A stretch of 64,000 nucleotides of DNA from Tetrahymena thermophila SB210 (Eukaryota > Ciliophora > Oligohymenophorea > Hymenostomatida > Tetrahymenidae), in assembly GCF_000189635.1 (NCBI RefSeq), contig NW_002476495.1:186001-250000 (forward strand), in the 5' to 3' direction. Position 1 is the stretch's first letter; each line of letters opens with the position of its first letter. A program made the position numbers and the translations under genes. The notes under the pieces were generated by a model. That model was not told the origin of the DNA. It did not search any database and worked only from the letters and a program-made list of their open reading frames with translations. Positions 1 to 12,994 of the stretch are shown here, one piece after another.

Positions 1-265
1 AATTGAACCACTATATCATTTATAGCAATCTCTATCTATTTATCTAATAATTAATTATCAAACACAATATCCAAGTAGAATTTTTGATTCTTTTCTCTGC
101 ACTCAAAAAAAAATTATTATTGTGCAAAAGTAGCAGCAAATTTTTTTTTTTAATGAAAAATGAATTTTAATTAAAAAGTATTTAAAATTTTTATTACAAA
201 ATAATTTCTATAAAAGAATACAAAATTAAATTAATTTTTTTTCTAATATTTAAATATTGTTCAAA

Positions 266-2348
266 TCAACTATCACTGTCGTAATCAGTGCTCTTTTCTT
301 TACCAGTTATAAACCCAAATATATCTTTTGTCTTTTCTTCTTCATCAAGATCATTAAGCTAAAAGAATTTATCCCAAAAATGATTGGTGACTTAATAGCC
401 ATATTCCCTATCTTTAAAGTGATGCTTAGCGTGTTTATTCCTTAAATATTAAGAATAACTAAGAGTTAATTTCTTTTTATTATGGAGAGCATAGTGAACT
501 ACCTCATAATAAAGATATCCTAAACAAATACCACTTAGAATTAAATATAAAGTATTTCCATATATTAACAAACCTAGTGAATATCTTATCAAAAATGCTA
601 CAAAAATGCTGAAGAATGGCTAAATTGTTGTTCTGGCTCTATATAAATAAAATAAATTAATATTTAACAAATAATTTTGAATAAATATTAAATATTTTTA
701 TTTTATGAATTTTAATTTCATTTTATCATAAAATATTCCAATATCAAATTTTAAAAATCAGATTTAAAAATTATTTAAAAGCAAATATTAATTTTTGAAT
801 ATTAAAGTTAAATTTTAGAAAATATAATTTTTATTTTAATGCTTTTAAATAAATTTTAACATATCTAAAAAATCAATTAATTTTATTTAAAGCTTGATTT
901 TTGATAAGATATTTGAAATATTTAAATAATTAAATATAAAATTTATTAAAAATTGTGTTTATAGAAATAAAATAATCAATTTATTTTTTTAAATATTGCA
1001 TTTGATTTAAATTAGATGCAGAAAATCTCAAAATAATTTCATTAAGTAAATCAATCTTCCAAGTAAATTTAAAGAAGAAAGGCTAAGATTATTTATACTC
1101 AAACCTGAAATAAATTAAAAGAAATAAATAAATAAATTACTCATCTAATGGAAAGACATAGTGAATTCCAAAAATTAAGAAATGGAATGTTTTTCCTAGG
1201 ACATAAGGCTGCAAAATGATTCTTAGAAAAACATATTCCATAATCCAGAAAATGATAATTCCACAAAATAAGAAACCAAAAAGAAAAAGCAAGGGTCTGT
1301 TATCAGCTTTATAATGCCTGTCAAACATTCCCCTAGAATAGTTATAATCTAAATTGAGACCACAATAGAACATGTAAATGAATATCATGGTATACAAAAG
1401 AACTACTATTCCTATATTATTATTCAACAGAGAGTCAATTGAGTCATTATCAAAAAGTTTTGTTCCAACTACTCTCTTGCAAGGGTTTTTTAACAAATCT
1501 TCATACGTCTTTTTATCTTTTATTGCTCTAATTTGACTAACCAAACCCTTATTTAAATTCAAAGTCACATTTTTATATTCCAATTTATAGTCGTGTGTGA
1601 GGTGAGGATATTATTTCTTTTAATTTTAAAGTATTTTTTATTAACATATTGTCTTTAAATATATTTTAATTATAAATTAAAAAATTTCATTTTAATTTAT
1701 CTATTTATTGTTTACTAGCTTTGAGTTGTTTTTTAAACTTAATTGCTTGTTCAAATTATTTTACCTATGATATAGGTTTAATAATAATTTGAATTTAAAC
1801 AACTTACTTTTTTTGAAATGGTAAAATTAAACTAAATCATATGTATTAAACAAAGTGTATTTAACTAATTAATACCTTTATCTTTCCTTATTTAAGCTGT
1901 TCTCTTTCCTCCTCTTGCTCATCTCCAATTACACCGTAAATGTACTTTTGCATAAGATTTTATGCATATTAAGAATGTTTATGTCTTGAGGAGTTAAAAA
2001 ATATGTCAGATATATCAAGTCCCTAGTAATCTTCGATAGCATCTTGGCCACCTTTTTTATTTATATTTGATTTATAATTTTAAAATATTGTCTAATTTAT
2101 TTCTTTTATCTGCATTCTAATATTAATATATTATAATGATGAATTTATTTCTTACCTGGATGCTCATGCTGAAATTATGATAAATCGTATACTTTATTTT
2201 GAAAAATTACGAGCATTTTGTCATTTTCTTCTGCAAATTCTTCAACCTTTTGAGGATTTAGGAACCTTTTTAATTTTCTATTTTAAATCAATCCATTGCT
2301 GCTTTCGTTGCTTGTGCTTTTTTCTAAAGGCTTGATTTTGTTTGACAT
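266..2348 (-). CDS. Cytochrome b5 / fatty acid 2-hydroxylase family protein (Scs7/FA2H-like), 4 exons
   Basis: Exons read on the minus strand are 2348-2156, 2051-1876, 1616-1141 and 638-266. They total 1,218 nt (405 aa plus TGA) with matching phases and GT...AG introns. Residues ~40-115 form a cytochrome b5 domain with the haem motif HPGGQD and a second haem-side HSQYA. A linker leads to YKNVTLNLNKGLV, which matches the start of the hydroxylase part (compare FTVDLNKPLV in plant enzymes). Membrane segments and histidine motifs follow: HFLIFGIHYVFPLDE, then after intron 3 YYEVVHYALH and NKHAKHHFKDREYGY. The family hydroxylates the alpha carbon of sphingolipid fatty acids in the ER, taking electrons from b5. 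Oddity: the usual first box, EYxxHRxxxH, reads EYVFLRIILQ, and HFxxHGxHH reads HFLIFGIHY, so several di-iron ligands are missing. The family call is strong; catalytic activity is doubtful. The start is the only upstream ATG that keeps the b5 frame. Confidence 0.9.
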
Positions 2349-3448
2349 TTATTTATATTTAAATTCTAATAGAACTAATATTATTTTTAAGATCTACTCT
2401 TTCTTTTCGCCAAAACTTATTTTAATTTAATAAATTTCAAATTATTACTCAAAAACTGAAAGAAATTAAAAAAGATAAATAAATATATAGATAAATAGCA
2501 AACAAATGTTATCTAAACATCTCACTAATATTCATTTGAATTCTTTATTTCTTGTAAACAAAAAAAAACCAAATAACAGATTTGTTTTCTGGCACAATTT
2601 GATAGAAAAATTCAAACAATAATTTTAACAATATTCAATAATTGCATTTTATAATAACAAAAAAAACAGAATATTCTAAATATTAAGATAATTAATCTTA
2701 ATTTAAATCCTTTTATTTATCACTTCGATTGACATATGAGTTTCTCTTATTTCTGTATTTTTTTTTTTGAAATGTTAAAAAATCATTTTTGATCAAGACA
2801 TTTTTGTAATTGATAGAATCTGAGATTGAAAATAAGTGTTTATTTTTAATAATCATAAATAAAAACAAAAAAAGCATATTTAAATATGTTTTATTTTTCT
2901 AATTTTTTGCTTTTGAAAGTGACATTTTATATTAATGAGTATTTTAAAGCTTTCTAAAGCATCCTTCTGACTTGCTAAATCATTAAATATTTAATATAAA
3001 TTTACTCTATCTATCTATTCAAAAGTTTTTTAGTTTTGAAGCTGTTGTTGAATTTATGTAAATTTCTCTTGAATTTTTACTTGCTACTTTTTCAATTAAT
3101 ATAAATCCTCAAATATTAATTAACATCCCCCATTATTGACTGACCCCTTATTCAATGGGCTAAAAATTAAAAAATTTTCTTAATCAACCTTTTACCTAAA
3201 AGTCTTAATAAATGGATATTTATAGTAAGTAAGTAATTTCATTGATTTATTATCAAAAATTTTAATTTTATTGAATTTATTATTTAATCATATGAAATAA
3301 AAAGAAAAAACTCTTTTTGAAAATATAAAAAAAAATAAAAATAAATTATTGTAATTTTTTCAGTTATTGAATAAAAAACATAAAAATACTTAATAAAATA
3401 AAAGAAAGTCCTTCTAAAAAATTATTAAAATTTTTTAATTTATTTGGC
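2349..3448. other. Intergenic, AT-rich
   Basis: This lies between two minus-strand genes: upstream of the b5/hydroxylase gene and downstream of the cysteine-rich membrane protein. It holds homopolymer runs and short AT repeats. I see no convincing exon or RNA gene. It presumably contains the hydroxylase promoter and the 3' UTR of the neighbour. Confidence 0.6.
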
Positions 3449-6400
3449 TCAAATGTATTCAATTCCATATAATTCTTATGAACCTTTTAATTCTCCATTG
3501 CTTTAAACTTATTAACTGCCATTTTTATCGCTTTTTTTACTTTCAATTTCAAAATCGCGGAACTTACTTGCTCTATTTTTTTTTCTTAAATATATTATAG
3601 CTACTATTCCTATAATTACTAGACCACCTACTATTGAGAATACTATAATGATTATTAATTGAGTATTTGTAGAATTATCTTGAGAACTTTCTGTACTTTA
3701 GTTTTCACTTGATGTTGATGTTTAAGTTGTTGGATCAGTTGATGGAGTTGATTTTTCTTATATTTAGATTTAAAAGCTCTGAACTAAATATTTATACTTG
3801 CTTGGATAAAGAACTTAATCACTCTCTAATAATCTCTTTTTTCCAGACTATAAAACTTTGGAAGTTATTCTTATGGTTGAGTTATTTGCCTACTTAGGTG
3901 CTTTAAATTTATACAAAATTTTACCTGGCTAGGATTAATCTATTGAGAAAGGATGATCTAAAATTACTTTAATGCTTCCATCAGTAGAATTACGAGTAGT
4001 AATTCTAAACTCGTGAGGTTCTATTCTACTACTTTGGTAGCTAGATTCACCAGTGGTCTATACTATTTCTATATCTTCTTCCGTTTAAGCTGATACAGTG
4101 TTTGAAGAGCAGTTTTTGCTAGTCTTGCAGCTTACTTATAAAGTGGATTAAACCTAAACTGAATTTGGAATTTCACAATTTTGGCATATTTTTTGAACTT
4201 CTTCAAAATTTTTTTAGATTTCAAAAGGGATTAAGGCAAAATCTGTGGTTAATTTAATCTTTACTTCTTGTTTTTGCACATCTTTTTGGAATATCTAAAA
4301 TAAAACAAAAATGAATTTATTTTTGTTTTAATCTTCACTTATACTCTAAGAGATATCCTTTTTAGAAATGTGAGCAATCATTTCTAGCTTGTTGTTGATA
4401 TTAGTTTACTAATCTTAAAGCTATTATTCCACATTACTTGCGCTTACTACTTTGAATGTGAAGCACTTTTTGATTTCACTTTGGCTGAAAGTAATTTTTA
4501 TGTCAATATAATCATTTGTATTATTTGAGATGCTTGTTGTTAATAAATCTGGCAATGCTCCTATCAAAGATGAACAATAAAGCTAGAGATTAGAATCAGA
4601 ATTTATATCAGAGCACTTCAGAAAGTTGTTTTCTTTATCTTATATAGCATATTGGCCATCAGGGCAAGCTTTTATGCATTTACCTTCTTCTGTTTCAGAC
4701 TTTTTCCATCCATATGGACATTTATCGATACAGGTATTTTCATGGTAGAATTAGTTTAATTTACAATTACATAATAAGTTAACAGATTTTGAAGGATCTA
4801 CACATGTTATGCATTTTGTAAGAGATGAGCACGAGGAGCATTAATCAGGACACTTTATGCAAACCTACCTTTTTGTTTAAGTAAGAAATTCGTTAGGTTT
4901 GCATTGCTTTGGCTTTGAATCGCAGCTTCCATCAATTGGCTATACTCCATTTTAGCATGAATAGCAAAAACTAGTATTATTGAAAGCACATGTTTAACAA
5001 CCATTCTAGCATTTAATTTGTTAAGAGCAAGTAGGTAACGCGTTTCCGATCTATCCATTTTTACAAACTTTATCACACCTATAAAAGGAAGAAGTAGCTT
5101 ATTTAAAGCCGTCATCACATAAAATACAAAAATTGGTATTTATTCCACATTAGCAATTTAAATTATTATCTTAGCATTTTGCTATCGGAGAAATAAACTT
5201 GCAAGTACCATCGTTGAGGAGTTGATAAGAATTTTAACAATATGTGCACGTATCTATTCCTTTAGAGTATAAGCAGTTTTATAGTTTAGCAGATGTTTAG
5301 CATTTATATGTATCTTGGTTCAAGCTATAGCCAAATTAGCATTAATTACATTTACCGCTGCTAGAAAAATTTATACAATTTTCTTTTGTGTTTTGGCAAG
5401 AATATTCTCCGTTTTAGCTTTTAATAGCTGTTTAAAAGTAAAATCCTTGAAAGCAATAATCCTCACCATCAAATAAGGCAAAGTTGGTATAGTAAAAATC
5501 TGGTTATTATATTACACACTTAAATTACTTTGTAAGGGTATAGCCATCTTCGCAGATAAGACACTTTTCATAGAATTATTTTCTACAATTATCTATCTTA
5601 GGAGATTAGCAATAAGGCTTTTAATCTGAGCACTTTAAGCATTGTTTTTTCTGAGTATCAAAAACTAAGCATCCTTCTGGTATCTGTTAGGTATCCTGAG
5701 AACATTACGACTAAGGTGTTTTACTAGAGTTTACGAGAACAATACCTTATTCGCATCTAACACACAAATCAGAAAAAAGGGAGTATTCTAAACATCCTTA
5801 AATTTAAGTGATCTACTAGGGATTAAATAATTAAAAGTCATAGGTCATTTCAAATTACTAATAGTATTGCGTATTAGTATACATTCTACTTCCATAACTT
5901 TTAAAAAACATTGAATTCTTTTGAACTATACCTATAATATTTATGTAATCAGAAGTACTGGATATCTTCAGAGGCTCAAGATGAGCGATAGATTTTGGAA
6001 TAGGACGATCTACATCCTCCTAAAGCCAAAATTATCTATCAGAACCTAATGAAGTGCAGAAATCTCCTAAGGGGTGTTATGATTTATTCGGGCAATTTTT
6101 TGAGAACTTTCTTTCAACGCAATCATATTTTAAGAAAAAGTTTTCATTATCTTTACACTTCAAGCCTCCACCATATTAATTATATATATCAATATTTTTC
6201 TTTTCGTTTATCCTGCAATCGTTTGCATATTCCGGAATATCTTTTCTGATAAAACAAGCCAAGCATTCATAAGGAGGATATTTATTAATAGTTTAGCAAT
6301 TTAGCCATTTTTTACATACATAGTTATTTTTTTCTTCCTTAACAATTTTATAGCCCTTTTAGCAAAGTAGGCATTAAGAAAAGTTGTCTGATGGATTTTC

Positions 6401-7141
6401 AATAACCTAAATTAAGCAATTATCTACAGTGCTGTATTGACATTCGCCAGTATGAGCATTTATCGCATAATTAGCTATGCACTCCTAGCATCTATTAAAT
6501 TCGTCAGCTTTAGAACAGAAAGGATCAAAAAAGTCATCATTGACGCAACCAATTTTATCTTGAGTTTTTAATAACTTATATCCCGTTTAACATTTAATAT
6601 TTTTAGAAGTAGAGCCTTTCTAAATTTTCTCAAAATTTTGAAAGTCTTTGAAAAATACTGAGTAGCTGTAGTCTTCTACTGGCAAGAAGCGATAGTAATA
6701 TTTCTCGCAAGTCTTATTGGTAGAATTATAAATAGCGCACATTGTTTTATCCATCAAAATATAAGTGTTATCAGGAATAACAAAAGTGTACCCAGATTTT
6801 GGACTCTCACATATCTTTCCATCCTCAGAAAACATGCTACACTTATCATCAAAGACAGATGATTCGATACTAAATTAGTTTCTCTTTAAGACATAATTGT
6901 CTGTTGTTTCTAAGCAAAGAAACATGCTATTTACTCTCTTACAAAAAGACTTTAAAGTCTCCTCTAATTATAATTAGAAATTTTTATCATATAAGCATTC
7001 ATAATTATCAGAAATGGTGATGCTACAATAATAAAAAGATATCCTTGTAGGATTATTATTCATATCTAGCACATCTAAGCTTGTTAAAATTTATTTAGCA
7101 AAAGCAATGCTAATAACCACTAAACCTATTAAGATTTTCAT
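3449..7141 (-). CDS. Large cysteine-rich (furin-like repeat) type I membrane protein
   Basis: One uninterrupted frame of 1,231 codons closes at TGA when TAA and TAG are read as Gln. The N-terminus MKILIGLVVISIAFA is a signal peptide. The long ectodomain is full of paired-cysteine repeats of growth-factor-receptor/furin-like type, for example CQECIANYAINAHTGEC, CQNGCQTCAFNNTSFC and CPDQCSSCSSLTKCITC. A less cysteine-rich beta-type stretch follows, then a Ser/Thr/Gln-rich stalk. Next is one hydrophobic span, LIIIIVFSIVGGLVIIGIVA, a basic stop-transfer (YLRKKNR) and a short ~40-residue tail ending LYGIEYI. Such proteins are numerous in Tetrahymena and mostly of unknown function, so a surface receptor or adhesin role is inference. 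An intron-like AT stretch near 4295-4344 was considered, but removing it breaks the frame, so I keep a single exon. Confidence 0.82.
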
Positions 7142-8510
7142 TAATTTAATTATTTGCCTTTTGATTATTTTTACACAATTTATATTAAATTAATAGAAAT
7201 TAATTGCTTATTATTAATTATTTGGCTTTATTTCCATCTATAAATTAATACAAATATGCTTAAGTTTTTATTTAATTTATCAAATAAAGTAATTTATTCG
7301 CAGTAAATAAATTTAAAATCCAGTAAACCTTTAATCTTTTCTGCAGACCCCTATTAATTCAGTTATGTTTTCATTTATTTATCTATAAAAAATAGATACC
7401 AGAATAGAATTCTTGTTTAAAACAAAAATAGTAGTCTGTTTATTTGTTTATTTGTTTGTTTGTAAGTTTGTCTATCTGATTATCTGTCTCTTTTTAATTT
7501 ACTTATTTGTTAGAGGTACTTTGCTATGAAAATTTCATATATAATTTTAGAATCATTATAAAATTAGAATAATAAATTAAAATAAATCATCTGTAATGGT
7601 TAGTTAGTAATACCTACAAATTAAAAACTAATAAATTTCATTATTTTTGTATTTTAATTAGCTAAAATAGCCACTTATATTTGATGTTCATATTCGTTCT
7701 CAATAAAAACTCAAATAATTTAATTTCTTGTGAGAATTAAAAGTGAATATGCTTTTAATAAATATCCATAGCAAGCAACACTTCTATCTAATATAAAATT
7801 AGGGATAAGTAGATATATATTTTATCCAGTCTACTCTCTTTATGTTTCCAATAGCCATATTTTAAGTAAAACTTGTTATTTTTTATTTATTAGAAATGAT
7901 CAAAAAAATTCTTTCAAAAATTGACATTATTTAAAGATTAGGTAAAAATAATTACAATTAATTGATAGTGCAATTTAAATAATATTTCTAATCTTGTTAC
8001 TAAAATATTGCTAGCTGTGTATGTATGTGCAGATTGTGACATTTCATTTAATTAAAATAGCTATTTGCTGCATATTTTTTGTGTAGCTAAGAAGAGTAAA
8101 ATATAAATAAAAAATAAATCAATTACTTAATTTTTAATTTTTATGTTATTTTATTTTAATGTTTTTATTTGTTTACTTTTTAATTTTTTTTAAGTAAATT
8201 ATTTTAATTTTAATTTTATTTTATATTAATTAAAAAATTATAGATAAATTTATTGATAATTAATTTTATGTTGTTTGTCTTTCCTTTTCATATTTTATTT
8301 AATTAAATATTAATTAATTTAGATATTAATAAATTATGTAATCTATCATTTTATTAGCAATTTATTTTTAAATTCATTATTTTTTTATCATTTTTTCTGA
8401 AAATAATAAAGCCTTCAAGGCGAAATGCTTGGAAGGCAGAAAAAAATAGTGTGATAGGTATGGAGAATAGAGAAATATATTTTTCTTTTTTGGCTGGGAT
8501 CAATACAATT
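7142..8510. other. Intergenic, AT-rich with short TTTG/TATC repeats
   Basis: This is upstream of the cysteine-rich membrane protein gene. It contains a degenerate TTTG/TATCTG tract around 7437-7490 and a small GC-richer hairpin (8411-8437, listed separately). No exon is supported. Confidence 0.55.
8411..8437. other. Short GC-richer hairpin
   Basis: GCCTTCAAG and CTTGGAAGGC can pair as a nine-base-pair stem with one bulged G, closing an eight-base loop. It stands out in very AT-rich DNA. It has no match to a known RNA family that I can recognise. Confidence 0.35.
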
Positions 8511-8519
8511 TTTTTCTAT

Positions 8520-9005
8520 ATATTATATTTTTAAGTATATGTTTTAAATACAAATATTAAGATTAAATAATGAATTTTTAAATAACTCTTCTGTGATTGA
8601 TATCTATCTATCTCTTCATAAAACAAAATTAATAAATTAATATCTGATAATTAATTATTATATTTTATTAGTTCATTTTATCCATTTATTATTAATTAAT
8701 TAAATTTCATAAATCGCTATTCAATATTTTTGAAAAAAAAAAATAAATGAAATAGATTAAATATTACAACAGATTAGAAGAAGTAATTATTAATTTTTTT
8801 ATTAATATCCTTTAAATTTATATAAATTAATAAAAAAAGTTTTTAAGCTCTTCACTTTTATCTCATGAGGTTCTCCATATTGAACTGAAGTGTTTTTTAT
8901 TTATTAATATTATTTTTATTATTATTAATATTTTTTATATATTTAACTTTCAATTTATTTAAATAAGTAATTTTTGTTTTTGAAACTATCATCATTATTT
9001 ATTAA
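8520..9005 (+). repeat. Upstream block shared by the two LRR genes (copy 1)
   Basis: The block matches 22,620-23,160, the sequence before the second LRR gene. It includes the conserved AAGCTCTTCACTT and TCTCATGAGGTTCTCCATAT. It was probably duplicated together with the LRR gene and may contain its promoter. Confidence 0.65.
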
Positions 9006-9010
9006 TTTTT

Positions 9011-12000
9011 ATGAAAACAAATTTGACACTTTTGCTTGGGTAAAAACAGCTTATTTATTTAGGATTATGATATTTTTAATTATAAAAACTAATTAAAAAG
9101 AATAAAGCTCTTTTTTCTTTTCTTTCTTTGTTAATTTAACTCATCATTTTATTTTCAACTTTTTTTCTTTTATTATTAATTAATTAATCTTATTATTTCA
9201 TATATTTTCTTCATTTTTTCCTTCTAATTAAATATTTAATGTTATATTTTTTCTTCAATTTTTAAAAAGTTCCAATTAAATTGGTGACGAAGGTGCATCA
9301 GGCTTAGGTTCTGGTTTATCAAATTGCATTAATCTCTCAAATTTGGAACTTTGGCTTGAGTAAAAACAGTTTATTTATTTTGGATTGTGATATTTTTAAT
9401 TATAAAAACTAATTAAAAAAACAATACATTTTTGTTTTTTCTTTTTATTGTGCTTGCTTTTTTTGTTCTTTCTTTGTTAGTTTAGCTCATCATTTTATAT
9501 TCAACTTTTGCTTTTATTATTAATTAATTTTATTATTTCATATTTTTTCTTCATTTTTTCCTTCTAATTAACTATTTGATGATATTTTTTTCTTCAATAA
9601 TTAAAAAGTTCCAATTAAATTGGTGCTATGGGTATTTCAAACTTAGGTTCTGGTTTATCAAATTGCATTAATCTCTCTAATTTGGAACTTATACTTGTGT
9701 AAAAATAGTTTATTTGTTTTGGATTGTGATATTTTGAATTATAAAAACTAATTAAAAACAATAAAGCTCTTTTTTCTTTTTCTTATTATTGTGTTTGCTA
9801 TTTTTTTGTTCTTTCGTTGTTAATTTAACTCATCAATTTATTTTCAACTTTTGCTTTCATTATTAATTAATCTTGTTATTTCATATTTTTTCCTTCTAAT
9901 TAACTATTTAATGATATATTTTTTCTTCAATATTTAAAAAGTTCCAATTAAATTGGTGCTATGGGTGTTTCAGGCTTAGGTTCTGGTTTATCAAATTGCA
10001 TTAATCTCTCTAATTTGACCCTTTTGCTTGGGTAAAAACAGCTTATTTATTTTGAATTATAATATTTTTAATTATAAAAACTAATTAAAAACAATAAAGC
10101 TCTTTTTTATTTTTCTTATTATTTTTTTGTTCTTTCGTTGTTAATTTAACTCATCATTTTATTTTCAACTTTTGCTTTTATTATTAATTAATTAATCTTG
10201 TTATTTCATATTTTTTCTTAATTTTTTAAGCTATTTAATGATATATTTTTTCTTCAATATTTAAAAAGAAGTAATTAAATTGGTGACGAAGGTGCATCAG
10301 CCTTAGGTTCTGGTTTATCAAATTGCATTAATCTCTCAAAATTGACACTTTCACTTTGGTAAAAACAGTTTATTTGTTTTGGATTGTGATATTTTTAATT
10401 ATAAGAACTAATTAAAAACAATAAAGCTCTTTTTTCTTTTTCTTATTATTGTGTTTGCTTTTTTTTTTGTTCTTTCGTTGTTAATTTAACTCACCATTTT
10501 ATTTTCAACTTTTGCTTTCATAATTAATTAATCTTGTTATTTCATATTTTTTCTTCATTTTTTCCTTCTAATTAGCTATTTAATGATATATTTTTTCTTC
10601 AATATTTAAAAAGTGAGAATTAAATTGGTGATGAAGGTGCATCAGCCTTAGGTTCTGATTTATCAAATTGCATTAATCTCTCAAAATTGTCACTTATCCT
10701 TGGGTAAAAACATTTTATTTATTTTGGATTATGAATTATAAAAACTAATTTAAAATTATAAAGCTCTTATTTCTTTTTCTTTTTATTGTGCTTGCTTTTT
10801 TTTTTATTCTTTCTTTGTAAATTTAACTTATCATTTTATTTTCAACTTTTACTTTTATTATTAATTAATCTTATTTTTTCAAATTTTTTCTTCATTTTTT
10901 CTTTCAAATTAACTATTTAATGATATATTTTTTCTTCAATATTTAAAAAGTGGAAATTAAATCCGTGATAAAGGTGTATCAGGCTTAGTTTTTGGTTTAT
11001 CAAATTGCATTAATCTCTCAAATTTTTTACTTTGGCTTCCGTAAAACAGTTTATTTGTTTTGGATCGTGATAGTTATAATTATTAAAACTATTAAAAAAC
11101 AATAAAGCTCTTTTTTCTTTTTCTTTTTATTGTGCTTGCTTTTTTTTTGTCCTTTTTTTGTTAATTTAACTCATCATTTTATTTTTAACTTTTGCTTTTA
11201 TTATTAATTAATTAATCTTGTTATTTCATATATTTTCTTCATTTTTTCTTTCTAATTAACTATTTAGTGATATATTTTTTCTTCAATATTTAAAAAGTTC
11301 AAGCTAAATTGGTGATGAAGGTGCATCAGGCTTAGGTTCTGGTTTATCAAATTGCATTAATCTCTCAAATTTGACACTTAACCTTGGGTAAAAACAGTTT
11401 ATTTGTTTTGGATTGTGATATTTTTAATTATATAAACTAATTTAAAACAATAAAGCTCTTATTTCTTTTTCTTTTTATTGTGCTTGCTTTTTTTTGTTCT
11501 TTCTGTCTTAATTTAACTTATCATTTTATTTTTAACTTTTGCTTTTATTATTAATTAATCTTATTTTTTCTTCATTTTTTCTTTCGAATTAACTATTTAA
11601 TGATATATTTTTTCTTCAATATTTAAAAAGTTTCAATTAAATCCGTGATAAAGGTGTATCAGGCTTAGGTTTTGGTTTATCAAATTGCATTAATCTCTAA
11701 AATTTTTCACTTTTGCTTCCGTAAAAACAGTTATTTGTTTTGGATTGTGATATTTTTAATTATAAAAACTAATTAAAAACAATAAAGCTCTTTTTTCTTT
11801 TTATTGTGGTTGCTTTTTTTTGTTCTTTATTTGTTAATTTAACTCTTCATTTTATTTTCAACTTTTGGCTTTATTATTAATTAATTAATCTTATTATTTC
11901 ATATTTTTTCTACATTTTTTCCTTCTAATTAACGATTTAATGATATATTTTTTTTTCAATATTTAAAAAGAAGTAATTAAATTGGTGATGAAGGTGTATC

Positions 12001-12994
12001 AGGCTTAGGTTTTGGTTTATCAAAGTGCATTAATCTTTCAAATTTGACACTTAACTTAAAGTAAAAACAGTTTATTTGTTTTGGATTGTGATAGTTATAA
12101 TTATAAAAACTAATTAAAAACAATAAAGCTCTTATTTCTTTTTTTTTGTGCTAGCTTTTTTTGTCCTCTCTTTGTTAATTTAACTCATCATTTTATTTTC
12201 AACTTTTGCTTTTATTATTAATTAATTAATGTTGTTATTTCATATTTTTTCTTCATTTTTTCCTTCTAATTAACTATTTAATGATATATTTTTTCTTCAT
12301 TATTTAAAAAGTTTCAATTAAATTGGTGATAAAGGTGCATCAGGCTTATGTTCTATTTTATCAAATTGCATTAATCTCTCATATTTGACACTTAAGCTTG
12401 GGTAAAAATAGTTAATTTGTTTTAGATTGTGATATTTTTAATTATAAAAACTAATTAAAAACAATAAAACTCTTATTTCTTTTTCTTTTGTTTGCTTTTT
12501 TTTTGTTCTTTCTTTGTTAATTTAACACATCATTTTATTTTCAACTTTTAATTTTATTATCAATTAATTAATCTTATTTATTATTTCATATTTTTTCTTG
12601 ATTTTTTCCATCTAATTAGCTATTTAATGATATATTTTTTCTTCAATATTTAAAAAGTTGCAATGATATTGGTTATGAAGGTGCATCAAGCTTAGGTTCT
12701 GCTTTAGCTAATTGCAGTAATCTCTCAAATTTGACACTTTAACTTTTGTAAAAACAGTTTACTTGTTTTGGATTGTGATATATTTAGTTATAAAAACTAA
12801 TTTAAAACAATAAAGCACTTTTTTCTTTTTCTTTTTATTGTGCTTGCTTTTTTTTTGTTCTTTCTTTGTATTAAAAATTTACACCAATTTATTATAAAAT
12901 TTTTAGCAAAATGAAGGAATCATAAAAATTCAATTTAATAAGCAAGATTCTTAAATCAAAAAGATTAGTTGTCTTAAAAAAAGAATTCATGTGA
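9011..12994 (+). CDS. Leucine-rich repeat protein A, 13 exons
   Basis: Exon 1 is 9011-9039 (MKTNLTLLLG). Then come eleven exons of exactly 90 nt: 9270-9359, 9609-9698, 9942-10031, 10269-10358, 10614-10703, 10951-11040, 11298-11387, 11631-11720, 11971-12060, 12312-12401 and 12658-12747. The last exon is 12907-12994. All introns are phase 2, start GTAAAA and mostly end TTTAAAAAG. The spliced frame is 1,107 nt (368 aa) and ends in TGA. Each 90-nt exon gives one ~30-residue ribonuclease-inhibitor-type repeat such as SNQIGDEGASGLGSGLSNC followed by INLSNLTL. The C-terminus SKILKSKRLVVLKKEFM is typical of this protein type. No signal peptide or kinase domain is seen. Such LRR solenoids usually bind proteins; the partner is unknown. 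The start is the least certain point, since exon 1 is a partial repeat and its ATG context is T-rich. Confidence 0.8.
9040..12800 (+). repeat. Tandem ~330-bp exon-plus-intron unit of LRR gene A
   Basis: Each unit is a 90-nt LRR exon plus a ~220-270-nt intron. The introns are themselves repeated: GTAAAAACAGTTTATTTG at the start, TTATAAAAACTAATTAAAAA next, then AATAAAGCTCTTTTTTC, a T-rich tract and CTTCAATATTTAAAAAG at the end. Introns as conserved as exons point to recent amplification of whole genomic units. Confidence 0.85.

Noticed and set aside
4295-4344. Possible intron in the cysteine-rich membrane protein gene
   Set aside because: Both candidate donors are phase 1 while the acceptor needs phase 0, and reading straight through stays open.
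9260-9360. LRR units first read as hairpin RNAs (AAGTTCCAA pairing with TTGGAACTT)
   Set aside because: The pairing fails in most copies, while the 90-nt length, phase and LRR consensus hold in all.
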